Below, one piece after another: positions 41,232 to 50,389 of a DNA stretch of 64,000 bases. Positions within the stretch are counted from its first letter, which is position 1. Every line of letters begins with the position of its first letter. Where the stretch lies: contig NZ_CP030038.1 of NCBI RefSeq assembly GCF_015291725.1, positions 2,345,001 to 2,409,000 of the forward strand, read 5' to 3'. The stretch is from Bradyrhizobium sp. CCBAU 51765. GTDB taxonomy: Bacteria > Pseudomonadota > Alphaproteobacteria > Rhizobiales > Xanthobacteraceae. The notes under the pieces were generated by a model. That model had not been told where the DNA came from and ran no database searches. It was given only the letters and a program-made list of their open reading frames with translations. The translations under genes and the position numbers were made by a program.

Positions 41232-43555
41232 GCACGCGCTATTTCGGTGCCGCCGTTCCGCGCCTCGAAGATCCCCGCCTTCTCGCGGGCAGGGGGACCT
41301 ATGTCGACGACATCGTCCTGCCTGGCATGCTTCATGCCGTCTTCCTGCGATCGTCGGTCGCTCACGGCCGCATCCGACATCTTGATTCGACAGCAGCCCT
41401 GTCGATGCCGGGCGTGCGCGCGGTCTATGCGATGGCCGATCTGGCCGGGTTCGGCGCAGGGCCGATGCCGGCGATGGCGCCTCATCCGCTGTTGAAGACC
41501 CCGATCACCTGCAGCCCGCTTGCGAGCGACGAGGTTTGCTACGTGGGCGAGGCGATCGCGATGGTTCTCGCCGACAGTCGCGCCGAGGCCGAGGACGCGC
41601 TGGCGGCGATCGAACTCGACATCGAGCATCTTCCAGTGGTCGCAAACGCACGCCAAGGCATCGCGGACGGCGCGCCGCGGGCCCATTCGGGCCGGGACAG
41701 CAACGTGATCGCCACGCTGCGCGGGTCCCATGGCAATGTCGACGCGGTCTTCGCCGCCGCGGCGCATCGGTTCAGCGAGACGTTCGAAATCCATCGCGGG
41801 GGCTGCCACGCGATGGAATGTCGCGGCGTCGTCGCGGCGCCGGAGCCGCGATCAGGCGAACTGTCGCTCTGGACCTCGTCGCAGTCGCCTTACATGGTGC
41901 GGCGGCATCTAGCGACGTATCTCGGCCACGATGAAGCCGATATTCGCGTCACGGCGCCGGACGTCGGCGGCGGGTTTGGGCCCAAGGCCAACGTGTACCC
42001 GGAAGAATTCGCCGTCGCACTTGCCGCGCTCGCCTGCGGCCATCCGGTCAAGTGGATCGAAGACCGACAAGAGCACTTCCTTGCAACAACGCAGCAGCGC
42101 GACCAGTTCTGGTCGCTGGAGGTCGCCTGCGATGCGGCCGGCCGCATGTTGGGCGTGCGCGGCCGCTGCATTCACGACAACGGCGCCTATGCGCCTTATG
42201 GTCTCATTCTGCCGACCACGGCGCTGGCGTCCTTTCCGGGCCCTTACGCCCTTGCCGCGTTCGATTTGTCGATCGACGTCGTGCTGACCAATCTGGTGCC
42301 GACATCGCCGGTGCGGGGCGCCGGCCGACCCAACGCCGCCTTCGTGCTGGAGCGCCTCGCCGATACCATTGCCCGACGTCTGAATCTGCCGCGCGAGGAG
42401 GTACGCCGCCGCAGTTTTGTCCGCGCCGAACAGATGCCGTATGTCACGGGCGGTAAGATGCGCGACGGCTCACCGGTCGCATATGATAGCGGAGATTACG
42501 CAAGGGCGCTGTCGCTCGTGGTCGACAAGATCGATGCCGCCAGCTTCGAGGAGCGCCGCGCCGAAGCTGCAACTCGAGGCCGTCTGCTCGGCCTCGGCTT
42601 CGCGTCTTGCGTCGAGGACACCGGGCTTGGGCCGTTCGAGGGCGCCTCGGTCCGCGTCACGCCGGCCGGCAAGGTGGTGGTCGCGACGGGCGCTGCGAGC
42701 CAGGGCCAGGGGCATGCGACGACGTTGGCCCAGATCGCCGCCGATGCGCTTGGGGTCGATCTGTCCCAGGTGACCGTCAAGGCCGCCGACAGCCGCATCT
42801 TTCCGCTCGGGATCTCCACGATTGCGAGCCGCGTGGCCGTCACCGCGGGGTCTTCGGTCGAGATCGCTGCGCGCAAGGTGCGCGACAAGGCGATCAAGGT
42901 TGCCGCCCATATGCTCGAGGCGGGCGAGCACGATCTGGAGATCGAGAACGGGCAGGTTCGCGTCGTCGGCGTGCCCGACATGAACGTGCCGTTATCGACC
43001 ATTGCACGGGTTCTGTCCGGCTCAGCCGGCGTGCCGATCCCTGCCGGCGTCGAGCCGGACCTGGCCGCAACCGGCTATTTCGACGCGAACCAGCTCGCCT
43101 TCGCCTACGGGTCTCAGGCCTGCGAAGTCGAAATCGATCCTGAAACCGGTGATACCCGGATCACCCGCTACGTGGTCGCGCATGATTGCGGAAGATTGAT
43201 CAATCCGCTGATCGTCGATGGCCAGATCAGGGGCGGGGTCGTGCACGGCATCGGCAACGCCTTGTTCGAGCATATGCGGCACGACGAGGCGGGGCAGCCG
43301 TTGACCGCGACCTATGCAGATTACCTGCTGCCAGGCGCTGCCGAGATGCCGGATATTGAGATCCATCACATCGAGACGCCGTCGCCGCGCAACCCGATCG
43401 GAGCCAAGGGCGCCGGCGAGGGCGGCACGATACCCGCGGCGGCCTGCGTAATCTCCGCCATCCAGGATGCGCTAGGGCCAGAGGCGCCATTCGTCACGAT
43501 GCATCCGGTCTCACCGGAACAGATCGTGGAATGGATCGACCAAGCCAGAAAATAA
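41228..43555 (+). CDS. Molybdenum hydroxylase, molybdopterin-binding large subunit
   Basis: This 775-residue protein of the xanthine oxidase family has an N-terminal a/b hammerhead (PRLEDPRLLAGRGTYVDDI), molybdopterin-binding GGGFGPKANVYPEE, PVRGAGRPNAAFVLERLAD, and the terminal GAKGAGEGGTIPAAA, whose Glu is the conserved active-site base. The AYxCSFR loop that defines CO dehydrogenase is not present: the corresponding stretch is RGAGRPNA. It should therefore hydroxylate an aldehyde or N-heterocycle using water. It is next to the cyclic-amide-type hydrolase array, which makes an N-heterocycle attractive. Confidence 0.93.
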   Translation: MSTRYFGAAVPRLEDPRLLAGRGTYVDDIVLPGMLHAVFLRSSVAHGRIRHLDSTAALSMPGVRAVYAMADLAGFGAGPMPAMAPHPLLKTPITCSPLASDEVCYVGEAIAMVLADSRAEAEDALAAIELDIEHLPVVANARQGIADGAPRAHSGRDSNVIATLRGSHGNVDAVFAAAAHRFSETFEIHRGGCHAMECRGVVAAPEPRSGELSLWTSSQSPYMVRRHLATYLGHDEADIRVTAPDVGGGFGPKANVYPEEFAVALAALACGHPVKWIEDRQEHFLATTQQRDQFWSLEVACDAAGRMLGVRGRCIHDNGAYAPYGLILPTTALASFPGPYALAAFDLSIDVVLTNLVPTSPVRGAGRPNAAFVLERLADTIARRLNLPREEVRRRSFVRAEQMPYVTGGKMRDGSPVAYDSGDYARALSLVVDKIDAASFEERRAEAATRGRLLGLGFASCVEDTGLGPFEGASVRVTPAGKVVVATGAASQGQGHATTLAQIAADALGVDLSQVTVKAADSRIFPLGISTIASRVAVTAGSSVEIAARKVRDKAIKVAAHMLEAGEHDLEIENGQVRVVGVPDMNVPLSTIARVLSGSAGVPIPAGVEPDLAATGYFDANQLAFAYGSQACEVEIDPETGDTRITRYVVAHDCGRLINPLIVDGQIRGGVVHGIGNALFEHMRHDEAGQPLTATYADYLLPGAAEMPDIEIHHIETPSPRNPIGAKGAGEGGTIPAAACVISAIQDALGPEAPFVTMHPVSPEQIVEWIDQARK

Positions 43556-43566
43556 AGCAGGGGGAA

Positions 43567-44037
43567 ATGATGAGCGTGGTGGCAGATACGGCGCCTTTGA
43601 CGGCAGCCTCGGCGATGATGTCGGTTCAGTCGGGCGCCAGGCTCGACCGCTTGCCGATCTCAGCGTTCCAGAAGCAAATATTCCGGCTTATCGGAGCCGG
43701 CATGAGGCGGAGGACCATCGTCACCGAAATCGAGAAGGAGTGTGGTGCGTCCGCCTTGCCACCATTGCCGCCCACGGCCGCAGTCAAGAGCTTCGGCGCG
43801 GCGGAATTGTTCGGGCCGGTCCAGCTGCCCTGCCTGATCCTCGGGTCGATCGTTCTGATCGTGATCAATACCCTGATCTTCGGCTTCGTGACGTGGCTGC
43901 CGACCTTCTTCGTTCAACAGGGCATGACGCTGACGAAGTCGAGCGTTTTTGGGTCATCTTCGCCTTCCGGGCCACCTCAGGCCGCGCCCATGGAATCAGG
44001 GCTGGTTAGGTCAAACAGCTTCGCGGCCGGCCGATAG
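43567..44037 (+). pseudogene. MFS transporter (AAHS-like) with large internal deletion
   Basis: The frame begins at MMSVVADTA, with GGGGGAAAT before it. The segment RLDRLPISAFQKQIFRLIGAGM is a typical N-terminus and first helix start of sugar/aromatic-acid MFS permeases. It then jumps to material of the central cytoplasmic loop and next helix (INTLIFGFVTWLPTFFVQQGMTL). Helices 2-6 are missing. After about 43945 the reading is probably shifted again, since another frame gives FWVIFAF, and the C-terminal half is gone. It was probably the uptake system of the molybdenum hydroxylase operon. Confidence 0.7.
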
Positions 44038-46939
44038 GATTGCTTAATTGGGCCGGCGAGCCAGACGTGTCCCACTGGCGGGCCCCGGAGATAAGACAAC
44101 GAGCCGCTCCCATGATCGGCTCACCAGCCCCTTCGTCAAAGCCGGCCACCGCCTCGCCGACGACGACAGCCGCCTCGTGCGCGCGTCCCTGCGCGAGCAG
44201 GAAGCGGCCAAGAGAGACGGCTGCACGCAATTCCCAGCCCTTGGCGTCCTGGCGCCGTGCTTCGATCATGGCGTGGCGAAGATGATGCTCAGCGATCTGT
44301 TGATATGGCTCCCCGGCTCTGCTGACGATATCGCCACGCGCGCGACGCATCTCCGGAAGAAGATAGAGCTCTCCGTTGCGCTTGGCCCGCTTCAAAGCTT
44401 CGTTGAGCACTCTCAGAGCCTCGTCATGCTCTCCCCCGGCAGCCATGGCTTCGGCAAGGCTGCACGAGAATTGCGTGTTGAGCACCTCGTGCCTTTCGGT
44501 CTGCAGCACCGACATCGCCGCGGTCAACTCCTCGATGCCCAGATCGAGGTTGCCCCTCAAGGCCGCGATTTGCCCGCGCATCCCGACCCCTACCGCGAGG
44601 TAAGGTTCCAAGGAGTTCTCCTCTGCACAAGCGATAACCCCATCGACGCGTCGCGCCGCAGTGTCAAGATCATGCGACCAGATGGCGGTGGTTGCCGTAT
44701 AGATGTTCGCGATGCACACTGCAACCGGCTGCTGTCGATCGACGGCCTCGCGTATAACCTCGTGAGACAGGCGGGACGCCTGATCCCAAAAGCCGCGGAG
44801 CCACAATGTCCGCACCAAAACGATGAGACCGCGGATGCGTTGATCATAGCCAAATGCGTTGAAGCGTGATACCGGGACACTCAACGAACATTTGAGAGCA
44901 GATTCACAACAGCTCTGTGCCCTCGCCTGATTACCGCTGAGGTGGTAGGCGGTCGCCTTCATCCATTTGGTCATTGCAGACAGATCATCCCGCGATGTCG
45001 ACGCCGCCAATTTCGACGCTCGACATGAGATTTCATGTATGCCGTGAACATCGCCGATCCGGGCCTTGAAGATGTGCATGGCCGACAACAAACGCAATTC
45101 CTGCTCGCTCGCCTTCAATTGCCGCGCAATTGTGAGTCCGCGCTCGATCAAATGCTGGATTTGCTGCGAGTTGCCGCGCATGAACATGTTCGAGGCACCA
45201 AGTCCCTCCCACAATGTCAGCTCTGTTTCGGCGCTGCCCCCCAATCCATCAAGAACGGCAAGGGCCCGCTCGCACCACAGGCCACACTCTCTCAGGAGTG
45301 ACCGCCTCAAGAGCAGTGGAACGGCCTTGGCCACCAGGTCAGGTGCCCCTTCCCGGTCGGGCGACCGCGAAAAGCTCCAGCTTAGAGCTAAACGCAGATT
45401 CGCGATCAGGCCGACAATGTCCTCTTCAGCAACTGCCTCCCTGCTCCCCGTCGGTCCTTGCAGCGCAGTGATCCACTTCGCGACGTAGGCTGCATGACGA
45501 CGGGCAACCGAGTCGTAATTACCGCTCCGCTCAAGCCGTGCGAACGCGTACGCCCTCGTCAGACCGAACAGACGATAGTGAAGTCCTCCCTTCACCATGT
45601 CCTCTCGGATAAGCGATTTTTCGGCCAGGCTCACGAGGGCATCGGCAACATCATCTCGGCGGATTCCATCTTCGCCGGCGACATCTTCAGCGGCGGTCAC
45701 GGTGAACGGTCCGACGAAGATGGATAAGCGCGTCAATATTAGTTGATCTCGCTCGCGGAGCAGATCATAGCTCCAATCCAATACCGCGTTCATCGTTTGG
45801 TGCCGGCGAGCTGCATTACGACGACCGCGCCACATCAAGCCAAATCGATGATCGAAAAGTTGGCCTGTTCCTTCGACACCATGACTGGCCACTCGGCCGG
45901 CGGCGAGCTCGATGGCAAGGGGTACGCCCTCGAGACGACGGCAGATCGACGCTATGGTGGACACCTCTATGTCGGTGATCTCACGCTGATAGCCACTCGC
46001 GGCGACCCGATCCAAAAACAGCCGAACGGCAGGCCATTCCATCGCGCTCGCGGCTGTCATCTCCTGCTTGCATGGAGGATGAGCCAGCCCGCTCAAGCGA
46101 TACACTGCTTCACCGTCTGCGCGAAGGGTCTCCCGGCTTGTCGCAAGAATGCGCAATTCGGGAGCCCCTTCCATCAACCGCTCGACAGCGGAGGATGCTG
46201 ACGCAATGAGATGCTCGCAATTATCCAGGACGATCAGCGCCCGCATATGCCGGATGCTCGCCAGAATCTCGCCGAGAACGTCGTCGGACGTGGGCGCCAG
46301 TCGAAGCGCTTCGGCGATGCTGAGCTCGACATGCTCGGCGCATGTCGCCGTACTGAGATCGACGAACGCGATCGCGCGGTCGAATTCGCCCATGAGGCGG
46401 TGTGCGACGGCTATGGCGAGAACCGTCTTCCCGATGCCGCCCGCCCCAACGATGCTGACCAAGCGGCCAGATCGAAGCATATCCAGGATCGCGGACATCT
46501 CCACCGTTCGACCGACCATGCGGTGAAGCCGTGCCGGGAACGTGTCGGCAAAGCTCGGCATCTTCTCAGCGGGCGACCTCGACTTGTCCACGCTTGGACT
46601 CTCGTCCGGTTCCACACGCGCCACGAAGCTGTATCCCCGCCGTGGTACAGTAGTGATATAGGACTCTTCGTTGTCGTGCTGCGCGAAAAGGCTGCGCAGC
46701 GCAGCGACATGCACGCGCAGATTGCTCTCATCGACAAAGACGTTCGGCCATGCCAAAGCCATCAGGTCGCGATGGCCCATGACAGCGCCGGCATTTTTCA
46801 CGAGGGCGACCAAAAGGTCGAAAGCGCGTCCAACGAGCTTGACCTCGTCCGCACCGCGCCACAGACGCCGCTCATCGGGCCAGAGACGATATGGGCCGAA
46901 TTTCAGCCGGTCGACTTGCCGCGTTGAACTTTCCACCAT
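44006..46939 (-). CDS. Winged-helix / NB-ARC-type ATPase / TPR regulator
   Basis: This 977-residue protein has three parts. Residues about 12-108 form an OmpR-like winged helix (FGPYRLWPDERRLWRG and TVPRRGYSFVA). Residues about 140-420 form a P-loop ATPase with Walker A GAGGIGKT (165-172) and Walker B ALIVLDNCEH, like the AfsR/MalT STAND class. The remainder is alpha-helical, of TPR type. STAND regulators switch through ATP binding after ligand recognition by the repeats. It has no operon partner: to its 3' side is the deleted MFS gene (overlapping by 32 bp) and to its 5' side a decayed hydrolase. Targets are unknown. Confidence 0.9.
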   Translation of the reverse strand: MVESSTRQVDRLKFGPYRLWPDERRLWRGADEVKLVGRAFDLLVALVKNAGAVMGHRDLMALAWPNVFVDESNLRVHVAALRSLFAQHDNEESYITTVPRRGYSFVARVEPDESPSVDKSRSPAEKMPSFADTFPARLHRMVGRTVEMSAILDMLRSGRLVSIVGAGGIGKTVLAIAVAHRLMGEFDRAIAFVDLSTATCAEHVELSIAEALRLAPTSDDVLGEILASIRHMRALIVLDNCEHLIASASSAVERLMEGAPELRILATSRETLRADGEAVYRLSGLAHPPCKQEMTAASAMEWPAVRLFLDRVAASGYQREITDIEVSTIASICRRLEGVPLAIELAAGRVASHGVEGTGQLFDHRFGLMWRGRRNAARRHQTMNAVLDWSYDLLRERDQLILTRLSIFVGPFTVTAAEDVAGEDGIRRDDVADALVSLAEKSLIREDMVKGGLHYRLFGLTRAYAFARLERSGNYDSVARRHAAYVAKWITALQGPTGSREAVAEEDIVGLIANLRLALSWSFSRSPDREGAPDLVAKAVPLLLRRSLLRECGLWCERALAVLDGLGGSAETELTLWEGLGASNMFMRGNSQQIQHLIERGLTIARQLKASEQELRLLSAMHIFKARIGDVHGIHEISCRASKLAASTSRDDLSAMTKWMKATAYHLSGNQARAQSCCESALKCSLSVPVSRFNAFGYDQRIRGLIVLVRTLWLRGFWDQASRLSHEVIREAVDRQQPVAVCIANIYTATTAIWSHDLDTAARRVDGVIACAEENSLEPYLAVGVGMRGQIAALRGNLDLGIEELTAAMSVLQTERHEVLNTQFSCSLAEAMAAGGEHDEALRVLNEALKRAKRNGELYLLPEMRRARGDIVSRAGEPYQQIAEHHLRHAMIEARRQDAKGWELRAAVSLGRFLLAQGRAHEAAVVVGEAVAGFDEGAGEPIMGAARCLISGARQWDTSGSPAQLSNPIGRPRSCLT

Positions 46940-46942
46940 CTA

Positions 46943-47465
46943 TCACTCGACAATACTACTCGTCTCACGCCGCACAGAGTTCCTACCCACGTAGCGGCGG
47001 TCCCTGATCCCAACACGCACACCTTCCGTCGCCAAGAACCTCTCTAGCGCGTCAATGGACGTGCCTGGAGCCTGCGTGAACGCGAAATGGCTGACCTTCG
47101 GCAATATCAGCAAATAGGCACCAGGAATTGCTTCCGCAATGTGCTCTGTATGCTATCGCTTGATGCCCCCATATTATTCGCCGTCCACCACCTAGACGGG
47201 CACCTGCGTCCGCCACGAGATCATAGCTGAAGCCACGGTCATGCCTAGTGCTGCGCCCATGGCCGCGGCTGTCGACGAGAATGACCCGATACGACGAATG
47301 CACGAGCGCCCGCGCTTGCAGGGCACGGTAGCTTGAATTCGCAAACCCGCCGTGCAAAAGCAGCACCGGCGGGCCGGCACCGAACTCGTCATAGAAGACG
47401 GATGCCCAGTGACATCAATGGGGACTGTCCAGCCGTCATCCAAATCAATGATTTTCACTTCCGTG
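46943..47465 (-). pseudogene. Alpha/beta hydrolase, degraded with internal deletion
   Basis: Reading on the minus strand gives KIIDLDDGWTVPIDV, then in a second frame LLLHGGFANSSYRAL and VILVDSRGHGRSTRHDRGFSYDL. The sequence jumps straight to VVDGE (stop) GGIKR (stop) HTEHIAEAIPGAYLLILP and KVSHFAFTQAPGTSIDALE. The oxyanion HGG and the region around the nucleophile elbow's flanks are recognisable. The nucleophile segment itself and about a third of the fold are lost. At least one frameshift and two stops are present. It runs directly into the acyl-CoA synthetase remnant at about 47470. Confidence 0.72.
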
Positions 47466-47469
47466 TGTG

Positions 47470-47830
47470 GCGGGGGCAGTCCAACGAGCGCACGTCTCTA
47501 TGCGTCAGATCGGGACGGTCCAACAACCGGCCGAGCATCGTAGGCAAGCAAGAGCATCATTGTTGCGCTTCACTGCTCCATCAGACCAAGGATCGCCGCG
47601 GGATCGAACGCCAGCACATGGCATGCGCCGCTTGCAAGGCGCCCAAGGTGGCCAGTCCGCATCCAGCGGTGTGACAGCGGCATCGGATTGAGGCAGACGT
47701 CGGCCTCATCCACGCCGACTGCCCTGGCATAAAGGCGGGCAATATGCGTCAGACCATTGGCTCTGACGAGCTCCCCTCGGCGTCTCCGTCGTGCCGGAGC
47801 GCATTGAATTGGGGCAACTTCTGAAGATGT
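47470..47830 (-). pseudogene. Acyl-CoA synthetase (AMP-binding), middle fragment
   Basis: The minus strand holds a decayed P-loop SGTTETPRGA (47769-47797; normally SGTTGxPKG). After a frameshift come THIARLYARAVGVDEADVCL, NPMPLSH, then GLATLGALQA and AFDPAAILGLMEQ in alternate frames, and LLDRPDLTHRDVRSL just before 47470. These follow the order of an ANL ligase N-domain. It ends abruptly where the alpha/beta hydrolase remnant begins. The N-terminal piece of apparently the same gene lies at 48828-49162, about 1 kb away. Confidence 0.7.
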
Positions 47831-48590
47831 GACGTCCAGCAGAGCACTGCGGCTTGATGCGGGGCCAGCAGGTGTCCGTCAATGACGAGAGCGTGATGAC
47901 ATCCCGCAGATCGGGAGGTTGCGGCGCCACCTTTCAGATCGCTATCTGGCGACGCCTCTGCTTAGGGGGCCGGCTCACTCGTCGAAGCCGTCTCCATGAA
48001 GACGCCCTTCGGCGTTCTCATAGAGCTCGAGCCGTGACACCGTTCTCGGCCGAGCCTTGTGGTGACCCCATCGAACTATTACAAAGCGCTTCGTACCGCT
48101 GGCGCGCTTTTGCGTCAGCCGAATAGCCGCCCGCGAGCACCCAGAGCGCCGCCTGGGAGATGAAGCGCGATACTTTTGCAGTCATGCCCATCGAGGCTCC
48201 CATTATGTAGCGTCGCACCGTCCTTGCGAACTCGCGAGGAGCGGCCCGGTCCCTTGCACTCACCGACCTCTGCGTGCTCGACATGTCGCTGAACTCTCCA
48301 CACGCATCCGCCGTCCGCCTATTGTGCAATATTGGCATCCTGCTGCGCGAACGCATAATGCCATTATCTGATTCAGTTCGCGGCCGTGAGCGATAGATCA
48401 AGACAGCTTGTGTGCGGCTCGCCTTCCGCAAGTCCAGTTTCATCAGCATTGGCATTTCTCCCGATTTGTATCGGCGGCGACGGCATGTTGGTCTCTACCC
48501 GATGGCGCGATCGGCCATTTCAACCGTTCATTCCGCGATAGATTCGTCGGATCCCCATATAGATCGATCCTTTTCAGAGGCGCCTCATGA
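47831..48590. other. Unassigned segment inside the split acyl-CoA synthetase
   Basis: No convincing gene is seen. A 145-codon minus-strand frame (48018-48455) has no recognised family and no ribosome-binding site. The stretch separates two pieces of one synthetase whose normal distance would be only about 250 bp, so it looks like inserted or rearranged DNA. Confidence 0.45.
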
Positions 48591-48690
48591 TCAACAATCG
48601 ACGCAGTACCGTATCATCTGCTCGATGAGATCGCGCTCGGCCCAGCCAAACGCTCGAAGCGTGTCGTCATCCAGCCTGTGGAGGCCAGCG
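48591..48690 (-). pseudogene. DUF1127-like small protein, C-terminal remnant
   Basis: The minus-strand translation reads LHRLDDDTLRAFGWAERD then LIEQMIRYC, ending at a TGA at 48591-48593. The L-x-x-L-D-D-x-x-L-x-x-x-G pattern is the core of DUF1127 (YjiS-like) proteins. Its frame has no start codon before an upstream stop, so it is a fragment or frameshifted. The similarity is short, so the call is tentative. Confidence 0.4.
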
Positions 48691-48827
48691 ACGCTTTTCT
48701 CTCCCGCGGCTCACTGCGACGCGGCTTCGCCAAGACGCGCTTCGGACCCGATTCCTGATCGCAACTCCTGACTTGCGAAGTACTCATTTTGGATTTCCCT
48801 TGTTCCGCGATTGTCTATCTACACACG

Positions 48828-49162
48828 GCCTTTGACGGTCGGCTTCAAACGTCGCAACAGAGTCGCGAGCTCACGGAACTTGATGGCGCCACGCAATGGA
48901 GCAGCAATAGCGCGCCGATAGTGAAGCAGGTGTAGCAAGCAGCAATCATCTCCGGGCCGTTATTCAGATGCAGCGCGACCCGATCGCCTGCCCTGACCCC
49001 ATTCTCCAGCAGCTCTGTTGAAAGGGCGATTGCCTCCGAATACCCACGCCGGTAGGTCCACCCCTCGCCTTCGAACACGAATGCAGTTTCGTTCGGACGC
49101 GACTGCGCCTTCATGGCGAGGATCGGGTTAGACCTAACGCATTCATAGCGACACCAGGACAT
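48828..49162 (-). pseudogene. Acyl-CoA synthetase (AMP-binding), N-terminal fragment
   Basis: From ATG at 49162 the product reads SRPNETAFVFEGEGWTYRR, LSTELLENGVRAGDRVALHLN and GPEMIAACYTCFTIGA, the standard first 80-90 residues of an ANL-family ligase. It then frameshifts: the neighbouring frame continues GAIAAPLRGAIKFRELATLL then RRLKP up to about 48828. Homology stops there, and the P-loop part is found at 47470-47830. The gene was therefore broken by a frameshift and by about 1 kb of intervening DNA. Confidence 0.72.
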
Positions 49163-49791
49163 CCTAAGGGGTCATCCGACGACATTGCGGGTCTGCTTCG
49201 CACAAAACCGGCACTACTTCCGACCGCGCACGCGATGCGCGCGACATCGAACGACTGACGCTTAGCGTTCCTGATGCCGAATGGCACGTTATTAATTGCA
49301 AATTTTCATAAAGGAACGCGAAGCGCCCGGTTGGTCCGATTCGCACCCGAACACTAGCTCGGCTGCATTCCAACAAATGAGTGTCGCAGCGGCGCGGCTA
49401 TCTTTTGAATAGCGAAGCACTCACAGTCTGATTGTCTTCCCAGCAAATCGCGACTTTTTGACTTCAGTTGCATTCGATTACGGCAGCGGCCGATTGCCCA
49501 CGAGCATGGAATGTATAAATCAGCGTTGAGCAGCGCTACCCGCTCAAGCCATCGGTGGTCGGTTTCCCAGCGAGGATTTGTGGCTCGGCAAGGAGAATCT
49601 GCGGTATTGGCGCGGGAGTCGCTGGCCACACGAATTTCCCGTCGTCAACGCCAGGCTCCCGACCGATCCTGCCACGGGCGACCGGCAGCAAAAGTTACGG
49701 CTGCTCCGGACTTCTGGCGTCCTCCGCCGGTCGAGGCTAGGCAGATGTGTCAGCGGAGGACCGGGACGGACGCATAACGCGAAAGGGAATC
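49163..49791. other. Gene-poor stretch
   Basis: Nothing coding can be supported on either strand. Short frames (for example 49511-49777 plus) lack recognisable domains. It is somewhat richer in A+T than the flanking operons and belongs to the same decay zone. Confidence 0.5.
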
Positions 49792-50053
49792 ATGTCCATA
49801 GACGCCGGTCACATCGTCGTTGTCGATGACGACCACACTATTGCTTGCCTTTCTCGAAGCACCGCAGCGTCCTCTGGCCCGAGAGCATCTGCTCCAGTCG
49901 ACTCGCGTTCACGAGGACATATTCGATCGCAGCATAGGCGTTCAAGTGTTGCGGCTGCGGCGTAAGCTGGAGGTCGACCCGAGTTCGCCACGCGTCATCA
50001 AGACCGAGCGGGGAGTTGGCTACATCTTCGCGGTTGCCGTAGAGCCGTTCTAG
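49792..50053 (+). pseudogene. OmpR-family response regulator with receiver domain deleted
   Basis: It starts MSIDAGHIVVVDDDHT, the first strand and acidic pair of a receiver domain, then in another frame goes straight to LLLAFLEAPQRPLAREHLLQ and QVLRLRRKLE, VIKTERGVGYIF. The second part is a complete end of an OmpR winged helix. About 120 residues, including the phosphorylation Asp and most of the receiver, are missing, and the frame changes at the junction. The cognate histidine kinase is not visible. Confidence 0.7.
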
Positions 50054-50389
50054 AGCGATGAGATTAGAATGAATCGTCAAGGCGCTACAGATGTTGGGTG
50101 CGCGTGATCTTTCCGGAAAGCCGCTTCGCACTGTTCCGGATGGTGCTGTTGGAACTCGATCGGGGGAGGTACGCCGCAGGTCCGGCCGGGTGATCTCAAT
50201 CAGATAGGACGGACATTTATCGCATTCGCGCCAGTCAATCCATTGGGCCGACAACATAGGACTAGCGGTTCGGTTTCTTTTGCATCGGTTTCGCCGGTAG
50301 CTGCATTCAGTACCGACGAAATCGTCGCGTAGCCGATCTCTCCTATGCGCGGCACGGGCATGTTCGCCTTCAAAGGGAGAGGAGAGCTG
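50054..50389. other. Intergenic stretch before the putative secreted protein
   Basis: About 330 bp with no supportable gene. A strong ribosome-binding-type sequence GGGAGAGGAGAG is found at its right end, before the ATG at 50390. Confidence 0.5.

Noticed and set aside
39886..43555. Aerobic carbon monoxide dehydrogenase (CoxMSL)
   Set aside because: Gene order fits, but the large subunit lacks the AYxCSFR active-site loop, so only the general molybdenum hydroxylase family is assigned.
48018..48455. A 145-codon minus-strand frame that might be part of a membrane or ABC protein
   Set aside because: A short Ala-rich segment looks vaguely like a transport protein helix, but there is no motif, no start signal, and it lies in a zone of broken genes.
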